Below, in pieces: positions 1 to 7,024 of a stretch of 14,658 nucleotides of DNA (positions within the stretch are counted from its first letter, which is position 1; each line of letters begins with the position of its first letter). Source of the DNA: DASXIW01 sp036497785 (GTDB taxonomy: Bacteria > Pseudomonadota > Alphaproteobacteria > Acetobacterales > Acetobacteraceae); assembly GCA_036497785.1 (NCBI GenBank), contig DASXIW010000279.1, positions 1 through 14,658 of the forward strand, given 5' to 3'. Made by a program: the position numbers and the translations under genes. Under the pieces are notes generated by a model. It was not told the DNA's origin, ran no database searches, and saw only the letters and a program-made list of their open reading frames with translations.

Positions 1-2
1 AG

Positions 3-793
3 GCCGGGCTGGTGGTCAAAGGCCCGCTCGTCGAATTCACGATCCCCGTCGCCACCGTCACCCGCGACACAGTCCGCGCCGGCTATGACGCCATCCTGCT
101 GAGCTGCAAGGCCTATGATCTGGAGGATGCGATCGAATCCATCCGCCCCGCCGCCCCGGGCGCGCTGATCGTCCCGCTGCTGAACGGCATCAAGCACCTG
201 GACCGGCTCGACCGCGAATTCGGTCAAGCCGCCATTGCCGGCGGTCTCGCCCAGATCTCCATCACGCTCGATCCGGACGGCACCATCCGCCATCTGGCCC
301 CCATGCAGGGCTTCATCTTCGGCGCCCGCGACCCCAGCAGGCGATCTGCGCCGCGCTGGCGCCGGTGCTCGCGCAAGGCGGCTTCAACCCGAAAAACAGC
401 CCTGCCATCCTCCAGGACATGTGGGAAAAATTCGTCTTCCTCTGCACGCTCGCCGCCACCACCTGCCTGATGCGCGGCCCGGTCGGCGCCATCGCCCGCA
501 CCGACCACGGCGCCTCGGTGGCGCTGGACATGCTCGGCGAATGCATCGCCACCGCCACCGCCGACGGTTTCCCGCCGCGCGAGGCCCATGCCGCCTATTG
601 CCGCAACACCGTCACCGACCGCGACTCCCCCGTCGTCGCCTCCATGCTGCGCGACCTCCAGCGCGGCGGGCAGATCGAGGCGGAACCCATCGTCGGCGAC
701 ATGCTGGCCCGCGCTTTGGCCGCCGGGCAGAACGCCCCGATGCTGCGCGCCGCCTATAGCCATCTGCAAGTCTATCAGGCCAGCCTCGCGTGA
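3..793 (+). pseudogene. Ketopantoate reductase family protein (PanE/ApbA-like), 5'-truncated by window edge and frameshifted
   Basis: The family reduces 2-dehydropantoate to pantoate with NADPH (pantothenate/CoA synthesis), although many paralogues have other 2-keto-acid-like substrates. The frame is open from the window edge, so the N-terminal Rossmann glycine loop lies outside. Visible are LLSCKAYDLEDAI and VPLLNGIKHLD (the conserved Lys and Asn-Gly of the cofactor/substrate region), DMWEKFVF (position of the catalytic Lys) and MLRDLQRGGQIEAEPI (position of the conserved Glu of the C-terminal domain). The first frame runs well to GARDP at about 332, after which homology continues only in the +2-phase frame as QQAICAALAPVLAQGGF and on to TGA at 791-793. 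Restoring one C in the CCCC run at 332-335 joins the halves perfectly. It is either a recent one-base deletion or a sequencing error. The family is clear; whether it is true panE is not. Confidence 0.85.
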
Positions 794-823
794 CGAGGGT
801 CTGAGCCGAAAGGGGGCGCGCAA

Positions 824-1027
824 ATGGATTGGCACCGCCTCTGGGCGCCCTCGCCCGAAACCTTCCGGCAAACCCAGCTCCTGACCGGCCTGCTGATGGC
901 GCTGTTCATCGGCATGGCCGCCTTTCCCCAACTGCGCCCCTATGCGCGCCGGGTCTGCCTGGTGGCACTCGCGATCTCCGTCGTCGCGGTGGTCACGCTG
1001 CTCATTCGCGGCGCCGTCCTGCGATAG
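824..1027 (+). CDS. Small two-helix membrane protein, hypothetical
   Basis: This 67-residue protein of unknown function has a hydrophilic N-terminus (MDWHRLWAPSPETFRQTQ) followed by two predicted membrane segments at about residues 18-34 and 43-63, separated by a short basic loop (PQLRPYARR). That loop suggests, by the positive-inside rule, a cytoplasmic turn. A strong purine-rich ribosome site (AAAGGGGG, about 809-816) sits about 7 nt before the ATG. It starts 31 bp after the stop of the reductase-like gene and may be co-transcribed with it. I do not recognise a family. The ribosome site, membrane pattern and position make it more likely a real gene than a chance frame. Confidence 0.6.
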   Translation: MDWHRLWAPSPETFRQTQLLTGLLMALFIGMAAFPQLRPYARRVCLVALAISVVAVVTLLIRGAVLR

Positions 1028-1121
1028 AGCAATATGGCTTCAGGTGGAATCACCGGGCCATTGAATTGCTCCATCAAACAAAGAGCTGGAGCATGATGGC
1101 TTCGCCTACCAAGCCATCATG
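1027..1121. repeat. Composite intergenic palindromic element (two hairpins) upstream of hemB
   Basis: The first palindrome (1027-1071) has three nested matched arms: GAGCAAT/ATTGCTC (1027-1033, 1065-1071), TGGC/GCCA (1035-1038, 1057-1060) and GGTG/CACC (1043-1046, 1051-1054) around loop GAAT. A second, perfect 11-bp hairpin, CATGATGGCTT/AAGCCATCATG, spans 1092-1121 with an 8-nt loop. GCTCC (1068-1072) and GGAGC (1088-1092) form a further pairing bridging the two. The stretch is clearly less GC-rich than the neighbouring genes. It resembles mosaic REP/BIME-type repeats. It may also end the upstream transcript, but there is no T tract. The rest of the spacer (1122-1226) holds short palindromes (GATCGCGATC at 1180-1189, CCATATGG at 1192-1199) and no convincing promoter. 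Confidence 0.6.
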
Positions 1122-1226
1122 GTTTACGGCGCAAAATCCGCATGGCAGCGCGTACACCCTTCAGGACAGTTTTGCATTGGATCGCGATCGGCCATATGGA
1201 CCTGGATATACCGGAGCCATAGTCAA

Positions 1227-2222
<996 letters not shown>

Positions 2223-2243
2223 TCATACCAACGTCCCCAGGGT

Positions 2244-2267
2244 GTTGACCTGTAAGCACAGGTCAAC
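2244..2267. terminator. Hairpin downstream of hemB
   Basis: A perfect 10-bp stem GTTGACCTGT/ACAGGTCAAC with loop AAGC lies 21 nt after the hemB stop. It is well placed to end hemB transcription, but no T run follows directly (GTCGGGATGGGTC). It may be a Rho-assisted or mRNA-stabilising hairpin rather than a classical intrinsic terminator. A further weak arm pair, GGGATGG (2271-2277) and CCATCCC (2305-2311), follows. Confidence 0.45.
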
Positions 2268-2318
2268 GTCGGGATGGGTCTTTGTTTGGCGCGGGGCCGC
2301 CCCACCATCCCGCGCGCA

Positions 2319-2369
2319 ATACCATCCGCCTGAAATGATGGACGAGCCATCATTTCAGGCGGATGGTAT
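2319..2369. repeat. Perfect 23-bp inverted repeat between convergent hemB and mntH
   Basis: Arms 2319-2341 and 2347-2369 are exact reverse complements over 23 bp with a 5-nt loop (ACGAG). The left arm starts ATACCATCCGCC and the right arm ends GGCGGATGGTAT. The last base of the repeat is also the final base of the mntH stop codon on the minus strand. It is positioned to be a two-way transcript end, yet lacks T tracts. An exact arm of this length suggests either selection on the RNA structure or a recently inserted palindromic repeat. The core ATGATGG...GCCATCAT also occurs in the hairpin at 1092-1121. Confidence 0.7.
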
Positions 2370-3673
2370 CAGCCCAGAAAGGGCAGTTCCCCACCGACGG
2401 TTTGCAGCAAAAGCAGCACGTTCAGCGCCAGAACGACGATGGCGGCCAGGATCGCCCCAAGCTGCGTCAGCCGCGAATTGACGAAATCCCCCATCACTGA
2501 ACGCCGGCCGGTCAGCGTCAGCAATGCGATCATCGGAATCGGCAGCACCAGGCTCAGCACCACCTGACTCATCACCAGACTCTTCGTCGCATCCACGCCC
2601 AGCGCCACAACCACGAAGGCCGGTACCATCGTCACCAGCCGCCGCAGCCAGAGCGGCGTCTGGAAACGCACGAAATCCTGCATGATCATTTGCCCGGCCA
2701 TGGTTCCGACCACGGAGCTTGAAAAGCCCGAGGCCAGCAGCGCGACCATGAACACCACGCCCGCCCCGGCCCCCATCAGCGGCACCAGCGTGTGATAGGC
2801 GGTTTCGATCTCGGCCACGTCGGAATGCCCGGCATGGAAGACGGATGCCGCCATCGCCACCATCGCCATGTTCACCAGCCCGGCCATCCCTAGCGCCACC
2901 AGCACCTCGCGGTTGGAGAAGCGCAGGATGCGGCGGCGCTGCCCGTCATCGGCCGCCGGCATGCGATTCTGCGTCAGGCCCGCATGCAGATAGATCGCAT
3001 GCGGCATCACCGTGGCGCCCACAATGCCCACCGCCAACGTCACCCCGCCCGCATCCACCAGTCGCGGCACCACCGCGCCCATGCCGAACGCGCCCCAAGC
3101 CGGGGGGGCAACAAACAGCTCGATCGCGTAGGCCGCGCCGATCACGACCACCAGCCCGCCCACCATCAGTTCCAACGGCCTGAACCCGCGCCCCCCCAGC
3201 AGCAGAATCGCATAGGTGCCGATCCCGGTCAGCACCAGGCTGACCAGCAGCGGCAGGCCGAACAGCAGGCTCAATCCGATCGCACCGCCCAGGAACTCCG
3301 CGAGATCCGTCGCCATGGCCCCAACCTCGCTGGCCAGCCACATGGCGATCACAACGGGAAACGGGAAGCTGTCGCGGCAATGCGCCGCCAGGCTTTTGCC
3401 GGTGACGATGCCCAGCTTGGCCGACAGCGCCTGGAACAACATGGCGACAACATTGGCCACCACCACGACCCATAGCAGCGCGTAGCCATAGCTCGCGCCC
3501 GCCTGGATGTTGGTGGCGAAATTGCCCGGATCCATATAGGCGACCGACGCCATCACCGCGGGCCCCACGAAGGGCAGGAAGGCCCATCCGCCCCGGCGCC
3601 GCCCGTTCAGCACCTCCCGTCCGGCAGCGACCGTACGCTCGGACATGGTCCCGCCAACAGCGACGTCGCTCAT
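2369..3673 (-). CDS. mntH: NRAMP-family divalent metal (Mn2+/Fe2+) transporter
   Basis: This is an inner-membrane, proton-coupled importer of Mn2+ and possibly Fe2+. The 434-residue protein has about 11 hydrophobic segments. The family metal-site motifs are intact: DPGN at 48-51 in helix 1 (YMDPGNFATN) and MPH at 223-225 in helix 6 (TVMPHAIYLH). The N-terminal 25 residues are polar and cytosolic. The ATG at 3671-3673 is supported by GGAG about 8 nt upstream on the minus strand; a second in-frame ATG is codon 10. It is transcribed divergently from a DtxR/MntR-type regulator, with an 8-6-8 palindrome 52-73 bp upstream of its start codon, which makes manganese-dependent repression likely. That neighbour supports MntH over other NRAMP roles. 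Confidence 0.95.
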   Translation of the reverse strand: MSDVAVGGTMSERTVAAGREVLNGRRRGGWAFLPFVGPAVMASVAYMDPGNFATNIQAGASYGYALLWVVVVANVVAMLFQALSAKLGIVTGKSLAAHCRDSFPFPVVIAMWLASEVGAMATDLAEFLGGAIGLSLLFGLPLLVSLVLTGIGTYAILLLGGRGFRPLELMVGGLVVVIGAAYAIELFVAPPAWGAFGMGAVVPRLVDAGGVTLAVGIVGATVMPHAIYLHAGLTQNRMPAADDGQRRRILRFSNREVLVALGMAGLVNMAMVAMAASVFHAGHSDVAEIETAYHTLVPLMGAGAGVVFMVALLASGFSSSVVGTMAGQMIMQDFVRFQTPLWLRRLVTMVPAFVVVALGVDATKSLVMSQVVLSLVLPIPMIALLTLTGRRSVMGDFVNSRLTQLGAILAAIVVLALNVLLLLQTVGGELPFLG

Positions 3674-3716
3674 GCCCGCGCTCCGATCGAGGTCCGCATC
3701 ATGCCAGAAGCATCCT

Positions 3717-3746
3717 TTGCGCCAAAGTGTAGCCTATACTACACTT
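3717..3746. promoter_or_regulatory. Probable MntR operator overlapping the mntR promoter in the mntH-mntR divergent region
   Basis: The arms AAGTGTAG (3725-3732) and CTACACTT (3739-3746) are exact reverse complements around the 6-nt spacer CCTATA, a size and layout like known MntR/DtxR-family boxes. On the plus strand, TTGCGC (3717-3722), a 17-nt gap and TACACT (3740-3745) form a plausible sigma70 promoter for mntR, with the palindrome covering the spacer and -10. By symmetry the minus strand also reads TACACT (3726-3731), a possible mntH -10, though its -35 is poor. Binding of a Mn-loaded regulator here should block both promoters. The palindrome is seen directly; the binding is inferred. 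Confidence 0.75.
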
Positions 3747-3824
3747 CATGGCCGAAGATGTACGCGCGGCGCCCCCGATGTCAACCGTGCTGCAGGTTAT
3801 CGGCCGTGAAGTTCGACAAGGGCC

Positions 3825-4352
3825 ATGCTTCTTGATATCGGCCAGCCGCTTCGCCATGGTCGCGCCATCATGGACGACAAAACCATCCTGTCGCCCGGCA
3901 GGGCCGGCCCACCGGCCGCTCCGGCGCCAGACCTGCCGGCAGAGCCCACCCAGGCGCTGCGCTTCGGCAAGACACGAACAGCGCAATCCACCGCGCTGCT
4001 GGAAGACTATGCCGAGTTGATCGCCGACCTGCTGGCCACAGGCGGCGAGGCGCGCCCCACCGACATCGCCCGCCGCCTCGGCGTCTCCCACGCCACCGCC
4101 ATCAAGACCATCACCCGGCTGAAGCGCGAGGGCCTTGCCACCGCGCGCCCGTATCGCGGCGTGTTCCTCACCGAAGCCGGCGAAAGCCTCGCCGCGCGGG
4201 TAAAGCTGCGTCACCGGCTGGTGGTGGATCTGCTGCTGGCCGTGGGCGTGCCGGGGGAAGCCGCCGAACAGGACGCCGAAGGCATCGAGCATTATGTGTC
4301 CGACGCGACATTGACGGCGTTCTCGGCGTTTTTGAAGATCCGCAGGCGCTGA
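3825..4352 (+). CDS. mntR: Manganese-responsive DtxR-family transcriptional regulator MntR
   Basis: This is a dimeric metal-sensing repressor of manganese uptake. The winged helix-turn-helix (about residues 77-118 from the first ATG) reads TDIARRLGVSHATAIKTITRLKREGL then YRGVFLTEAGE. All six ligand positions of B. subtilis MntR are conserved: D61 and E64 (LEDYAEL), H130 (LRHRL), E152, E155 and H156 (AEGIEHYVS). The protein ends after this domain with no SH3-like third domain, as in MntR rather than DtxR/IdeR. Start choice is uncertain. ATG 3825 follows AAGGGCC closely (short spacing) and gives 175 aa. ATG 3870 gives 160 aa, near the E. coli MntR length, but has no clear ribosome site. A stop at 3807 excludes earlier starts. 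The Pro/Ala-rich N-terminal extension is not conserved. It is divergent from mntH. Confidence 0.92.
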   Translation: MLLDIGQPLRHGRAIMDDKTILSPGRAGPPAAPAPDLPAEPTQALRFGKTRTAQSTALLEDYAELIADLLATGGEARPTDIARRLGVSHATAIKTITRLKREGLATARPYRGVFLTEAGESLAARVKLRHRLVVDLLLAVGVPGEAAEQDAEGIEHYVSDATLTAFSAFLKIRRR

Positions 4353-4522
4353 TCCGTTCAAGTCGCGCCCCGAACCGCCGCCGCGCCTGCAGCAGCCGAC
4401 GGCGATGTTAAATTCCGTTTTAGGGACGCTTTCCTAACCCTCTATTTAAGCGACCCACGCGACCGCCAGCAGTAGCTCTGTTCCCAGCGGGAAAGCGGCC
4501 GGATCACCGACCCCTCTCGCCC

Positions 4523-4548
4523 GCGCATAGCCCGTTTCGGGCATGCGC
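4523..4548 (+). promoter_or_regulatory. Hairpin in the 5' leader of the small secreted-protein gene
   Basis: GCGCAT (4523-4528) pairs with ATGCGC (4543-4548), and GCCCG (4530-4534) with CGGGC (4538-4542) around loop TTT, giving 11 paired bases with a single bulged A at 4529. It ends 30 nt before the ATG at 4579. No T run follows, so a stabilising or regulatory leader structure is as likely as an attenuator. The remaining upstream spacer (4353-4522) is plain GC-rich DNA apart from an AT-rich pocket at about 4407-4449 (TTAAATTCCGTTTTAGG, CTATTTAAG), where a promoter could lie. Confidence 0.45.
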
Positions 4549-4578
4549 AATGCACGCGAACAGACAGGATGACGGATC

Positions 4579-4866
4579 ATGCGTTTCATCGTCGCTTCGG
4601 CCATCGGCATCACCGCCCTGCTGGGCACGGCGGCGTCCCATGCCCAGACAACCTATGCCCAGACACCGGCGGATGAGGCGTTGAGCCAGAGCTGGTCGGG
4701 CCCGCCCGCCAGCGTGGTGGATCACGCCCCCCACACATTGTTCTCGATCGGCGGTGTCAACGTCGTTGTGAACGCCCCGGTGGATGCGCCGGATAGCGGC
4801 ATCGCCTATCGCAACTTGGAAGGCCAGCCGATGCAGAGCCGCGACGCCGTCCTCGCGGGCGGCTGA
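4579..4866 (+). CDS. Small secreted (periplasmic) protein, hypothetical
   Basis: This 95-residue protein has a clear Sec signal peptide: MRF, a hydrophobic core IVASAIGITALLGTAA, and an A-x-A-type site ASHA|Q, with cleavage predicted after residue 22. The mature part is about 73 residues, rich in Ala, Asp, Pro and Val, with no Cys, and contains a hydrophobic stretch TLFSIGGVNVVVNAPV followed by GIAYRNLEGQPMQSRDAVLAGG. I recognise no family. AGGA at 4566-4569 lies 9 nt before the ATG. It stands alone behind a 226-bp leader region with a hairpin, and its stop is only 3 bp from the stop of the convergent hydrolase gene. A role in the envelope is likely; nothing more specific can be said. Confidence 0.7.
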   Translation: MRFIVASAIGITALLGTAASHAQTTYAQTPADEALSQSWSGPPASVVDHAPHTLFSIGGVNVVVNAPVDAPDSGIAYRNLEGQPMQSRDAVLAGG

Positions 4867-4869
4867 TAT

Positions 4870-5709
4870 TTATCGCGCCGAGAGGAAGGCCCGCACCGCC
4901 TCGATCGTCGGCGCGTCCATCATGGCGGGCGCGTGGCCGCATTCCGGCACCACCAGCGAGCGCGCCCCGCTCTCCTCCATCCGTGCGAGTGTCTCCGGCA
5001 GCAGCAATTCGCTGTCCGCACCGCGCAGCACGAGGGCCGGTATCGTGATCTTGTCCCATAGCGCCCACAGATCCACATTCGCCGGCGGCGTGGACAGCAT
5101 CGCCGTGGTGATGCCCGGATCGTAATGCACGGCCAGCCGCCCATTCGGCAGGGTGCGCATGGAATAGCGGGTCATCTCCGCCCATTGATGATCGGTCAGC
5201 TTGCCAAACGTGGCATGCGCCATACGAATGTAAGCCTCGGCCTCCTGCATATCGGCGAAATCCGGCACACGGGCGATGCGGCTGCCGATGCTGGCCAGCG
5301 CCGCCTCGGGAATGAACGGTCCGATATCGTTCAACACCATGCGCGTGATCGGCTGCCCGGGCGCGGCCGCGATCGCCATGCCGCAGACCCCTCCCAGCGA
5401 GGTGCCCACCCACGACACCGGCTCACCGGTCGCCGACAGCAGATGCGACAGCGCCAGCACATAATTCATCGGCTGATACAAAGCGGGGTCCGGCAGCCAC
5501 ACCGAGCCGCCGCGCCCCGGTAGATCCGGGCAGATCACCCGAAAGTCAGGCGCCAGCACCCTGGCCAATGCGTCGAAATCATGGGCGTTGCGGGTCAGCC
5601 CATGCACGCACACCACAGCCGGCGCGGCGGGATCGCCCCAGTCGAGATAGGCCATGTCATGGAATGCCCCAGCCAGCAGATACGCCACCCGGCGATGGCG
5701 AGGTTCCAT
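4870..5709 (-). CDS. Alpha/beta-fold hydrolase
   Basis: This 279-residue cytosolic hydrolase has the full catalytic set: oxyanion HG at 36-37 (CVHGLTRN), nucleophile elbow GTSLGG with S104, acid D232 (RGADSELL) and H259 (ECGHAPAM). A typical cap region lies at about 130-200. There is no signal peptide. The start ATG (5707-5709) shares one base with the TGA of the upstream CoA-transferase gene, so translation is probably coupled and the two products probably serve one pathway, for instance hydrolysis of an ester, lactone or thioester made or used by the CoA transferase. The sequence does not reveal the substrate (esterase, lactonase or C-C hydrolase are all possible). Confidence 0.9.
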   Translation of the reverse strand: MEPRHRRVAYLLAGAFHDMAYLDWGDPAAPAVVCVHGLTRNAHDFDALARVLAPDFRVICPDLPGRGGSVWLPDPALYQPMNYVLALSHLLSATGEPVSWVGTSLGGVCGMAIAAAPGQPITRMVLNDIGPFIPEAALASIGSRIARVPDFADMQEAEAYIRMAHATFGKLTDHQWAEMTRYSMRTLPNGRLAVHYDPGITTAMLSTPPANVDLWALWDKITIPALVLRGADSELLLPETLARMEESGARSLVVPECGHAPAMMDAPTIEAVRAFLSAR

Positions 5710-6920
5710 CAGATCACCCCCTTCTCGCGCAGCGCATCCATCTCCGCCCGGTCGAGCCCCAACAGGCCCATCAGCACCTCGTCGGTATGCTCCCCCAGCA
5801 CCGGCGACGCCATGCGGTAATTCGCCGGCGTTTCGGACAGCCGCACCGGATTGGCGATCACCTTCACATTCACGCCCGAGCTATGCGGCAGATCGACCAC
5901 CACCCCGCGTGCCTGCACATGCGGATCGGCGAACACGTCCTGCAGCGTGTTAATCGGCCCGCAGCCGATCTTCAGCCCCTCCAGCCGCTCCACCCACCAG
6001 CCGGTGGGCTGCGTGCGCATCACCGGCGTCAGCGTCTCCGTCACCAATTGCCGGTTCTCTACCCGGGCCGCATTGGTGGCGAAGCGCGGATCGTCCAGCA
6101 GATGCTGGAGCGCGAAATTCTCGCAGAAGCGCTTGAAGGTCGGATCATTGCCCACGGACAGCACCAGATAGCCGTCCTGCGTCGGAAACACCTGGTACGG
6201 CACGATATTCGGGTGCTGATTGCCGAGTCGCGGCGGGTTCTCGCCGGTCGCCAGGTAGTTCATCCCCTGATTGGCCAGCCACGCCGTGTGCGTGTCCAGC
6301 ATGCCGATATCCACCTGCTGGCCCTCCCCGGTCCGGTCCCGGTGCCGCAATGCAGCCAGTATGCCGATGCAGCCGTACAGCCCGGCAAACAAATCCGCCA
6401 CCGGCACGCCCACCTTCTGCGGCAATCCCTCCGGCTCGCCGGTCAGGCTCATCACCCCGCCCATGGCCTGGATCAGGCTGTCATAGCCCGGTCGCGCCGC
6501 ATACGGCCCGGTCTGCCCGAACCCGGTGATGGAGCAGTAGATCAGCCCCGGAAATTCGGCATGCAGTTGCTCATAACCCAGGCCGTACTTGGCCAGCGCG
6601 CCGACCTTGAAATTCTCCACCAGCATGTCGCAATCCGCCAGCAGCCGGCGTGCGATGTCCTGGCCCTCCGGCGTCGCGATATCCAGCGTCACCGAGCGCT
6701 TGTTGCGGTTCACCCCAACGAAATTGGCGCTTTCCGCGGTTCCCGGCATGGTCGGCGGCGCGAATCCCCGCGTGTCGTCGCCCGCCCCCGGCCGTTCGAT
6801 CTTGATCACCTCGGCACCCAGGTCGCCCAACATTTGCGTGCAGGTCGGCCCGGCCAAAACGCGGGTCAGATCGAGCACCCGAAGCCCTTTCAGGGGCCCG
6901 GTCGCATCCTTCATAAACAT
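5709..6920 (-). CDS. CaiB/BaiF family (class III) CoA transferase
   Basis: Class III CoA transferases move CoA between carboxylic acids, such as formate/oxalate, carnitine and benzylsuccinate types. The 403-residue protein shows the family signatures: LKGLRVLDLTRVLAGP (10-25) with GDLGAEVIKIERPG; NRNKRSVTLDI; GFGQTGPYAARPGYD (133-147); and the active-site Asp D176 in VGVPVADLFAGL, followed by GEGQQVDIGMLD. I placed the start at the ATG 6918-6920 because AAGG lies 7 nt upstream; the frame is open to 6977 but that part runs through the divergent promoter region. It is first gene of a two-gene operon with the alpha/beta hydrolase and is divergent from an aldehyde dehydrogenase. The acyl substrate is unknown. 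Confidence 0.93.
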   Translation of the reverse strand: MFMKDATGPLKGLRVLDLTRVLAGPTCTQMLGDLGAEVIKIERPGAGDDTRGFAPPTMPGTAESANFVGVNRNKRSVTLDIATPEGQDIARRLLADCDMLVENFKVGALAKYGLGYEQLHAEFPGLIYCSITGFGQTGPYAARPGYDSLIQAMGGVMSLTGEPEGLPQKVGVPVADLFAGLYGCIGILAALRHRDRTGEGQQVDIGMLDTHTAWLANQGMNYLATGENPPRLGNQHPNIVPYQVFPTQDGYLVLSVGNDPTFKRFCENFALQHLLDDPRFATNAARVENRQLVTETLTPVMRTQPTGWWVERLEGLKIGCGPINTLQDVFADPHVQARGVVVDLPHSSGVNVKVIANPVRLSETPANYRMASPVLGEHTDEVLMGLLGLDRAEMDALREKGVI

Positions 6921-7024
6921 GCATTCGCCTTCACATAAACCATCATGTGCCCGCCTTGCCCGTCCGACGATCCGCACTCATATGGCGTGCGCTTATAAAA
7001 CCGCCGACTAAGGAAGGGAAACCC
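6921..7024. promoter_or_regulatory. Divergent promoter region between CoA-transferase operon and aldehyde dehydrogenase
   Basis: This 104-bp spacer must carry both promoters. On the plus strand TATAAA at 6994-6999 is a good -10-like hexamer about 11 nt before a strong AGGAAGGG ribosome site (7011-7018), but no matching -35 is evident. A short inverted pair CACAT/ATGTG (6932-6936, 6945-6949) is the only symmetry seen. No operator can be assigned to a known regulator family, and no regulator gene lies beside it. Confidence 0.3.

Noticed and set aside
1172..1200. Possible hemB promoter TTGCAT, 17 nt, TATGGA
   Set aside because: Only three of six bases match in each hexamer; too weak to call.
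1119..1226. Upstream in-frame ATG extending HemB to 367 residues
   Set aside because: The extension begins inside the palindrome at 1092-1121 and has no HemB homology; the ATG at 1227 has a ribosome site.
3748..4020. An ATG right after the mntR operator opening a 90-codon frame (MAEDVRAAPP...)
   Set aside because: Could be a leader peptide by position, but there is no ribosome site and it runs out of frame through mntR into Arg/Pro-rich shadow sequence.
4406..4440. CtrA-like spacing TTAA-N7-TTTA in the AT-rich pocket before the small secreted-protein gene
   Set aside because: Only one half-site matches the TTAA-N7-TTAA consensus; such partial matches are common in any AT-rich spot.
5568..6938. 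A 456-codon plus-strand open frame across the CoA transferase
   Set aside because: Rich in His, Arg, Gln and Pro with no family resemblance, and it runs straight through the hydrolase-CoA transferase junction; a codon-bias shadow.
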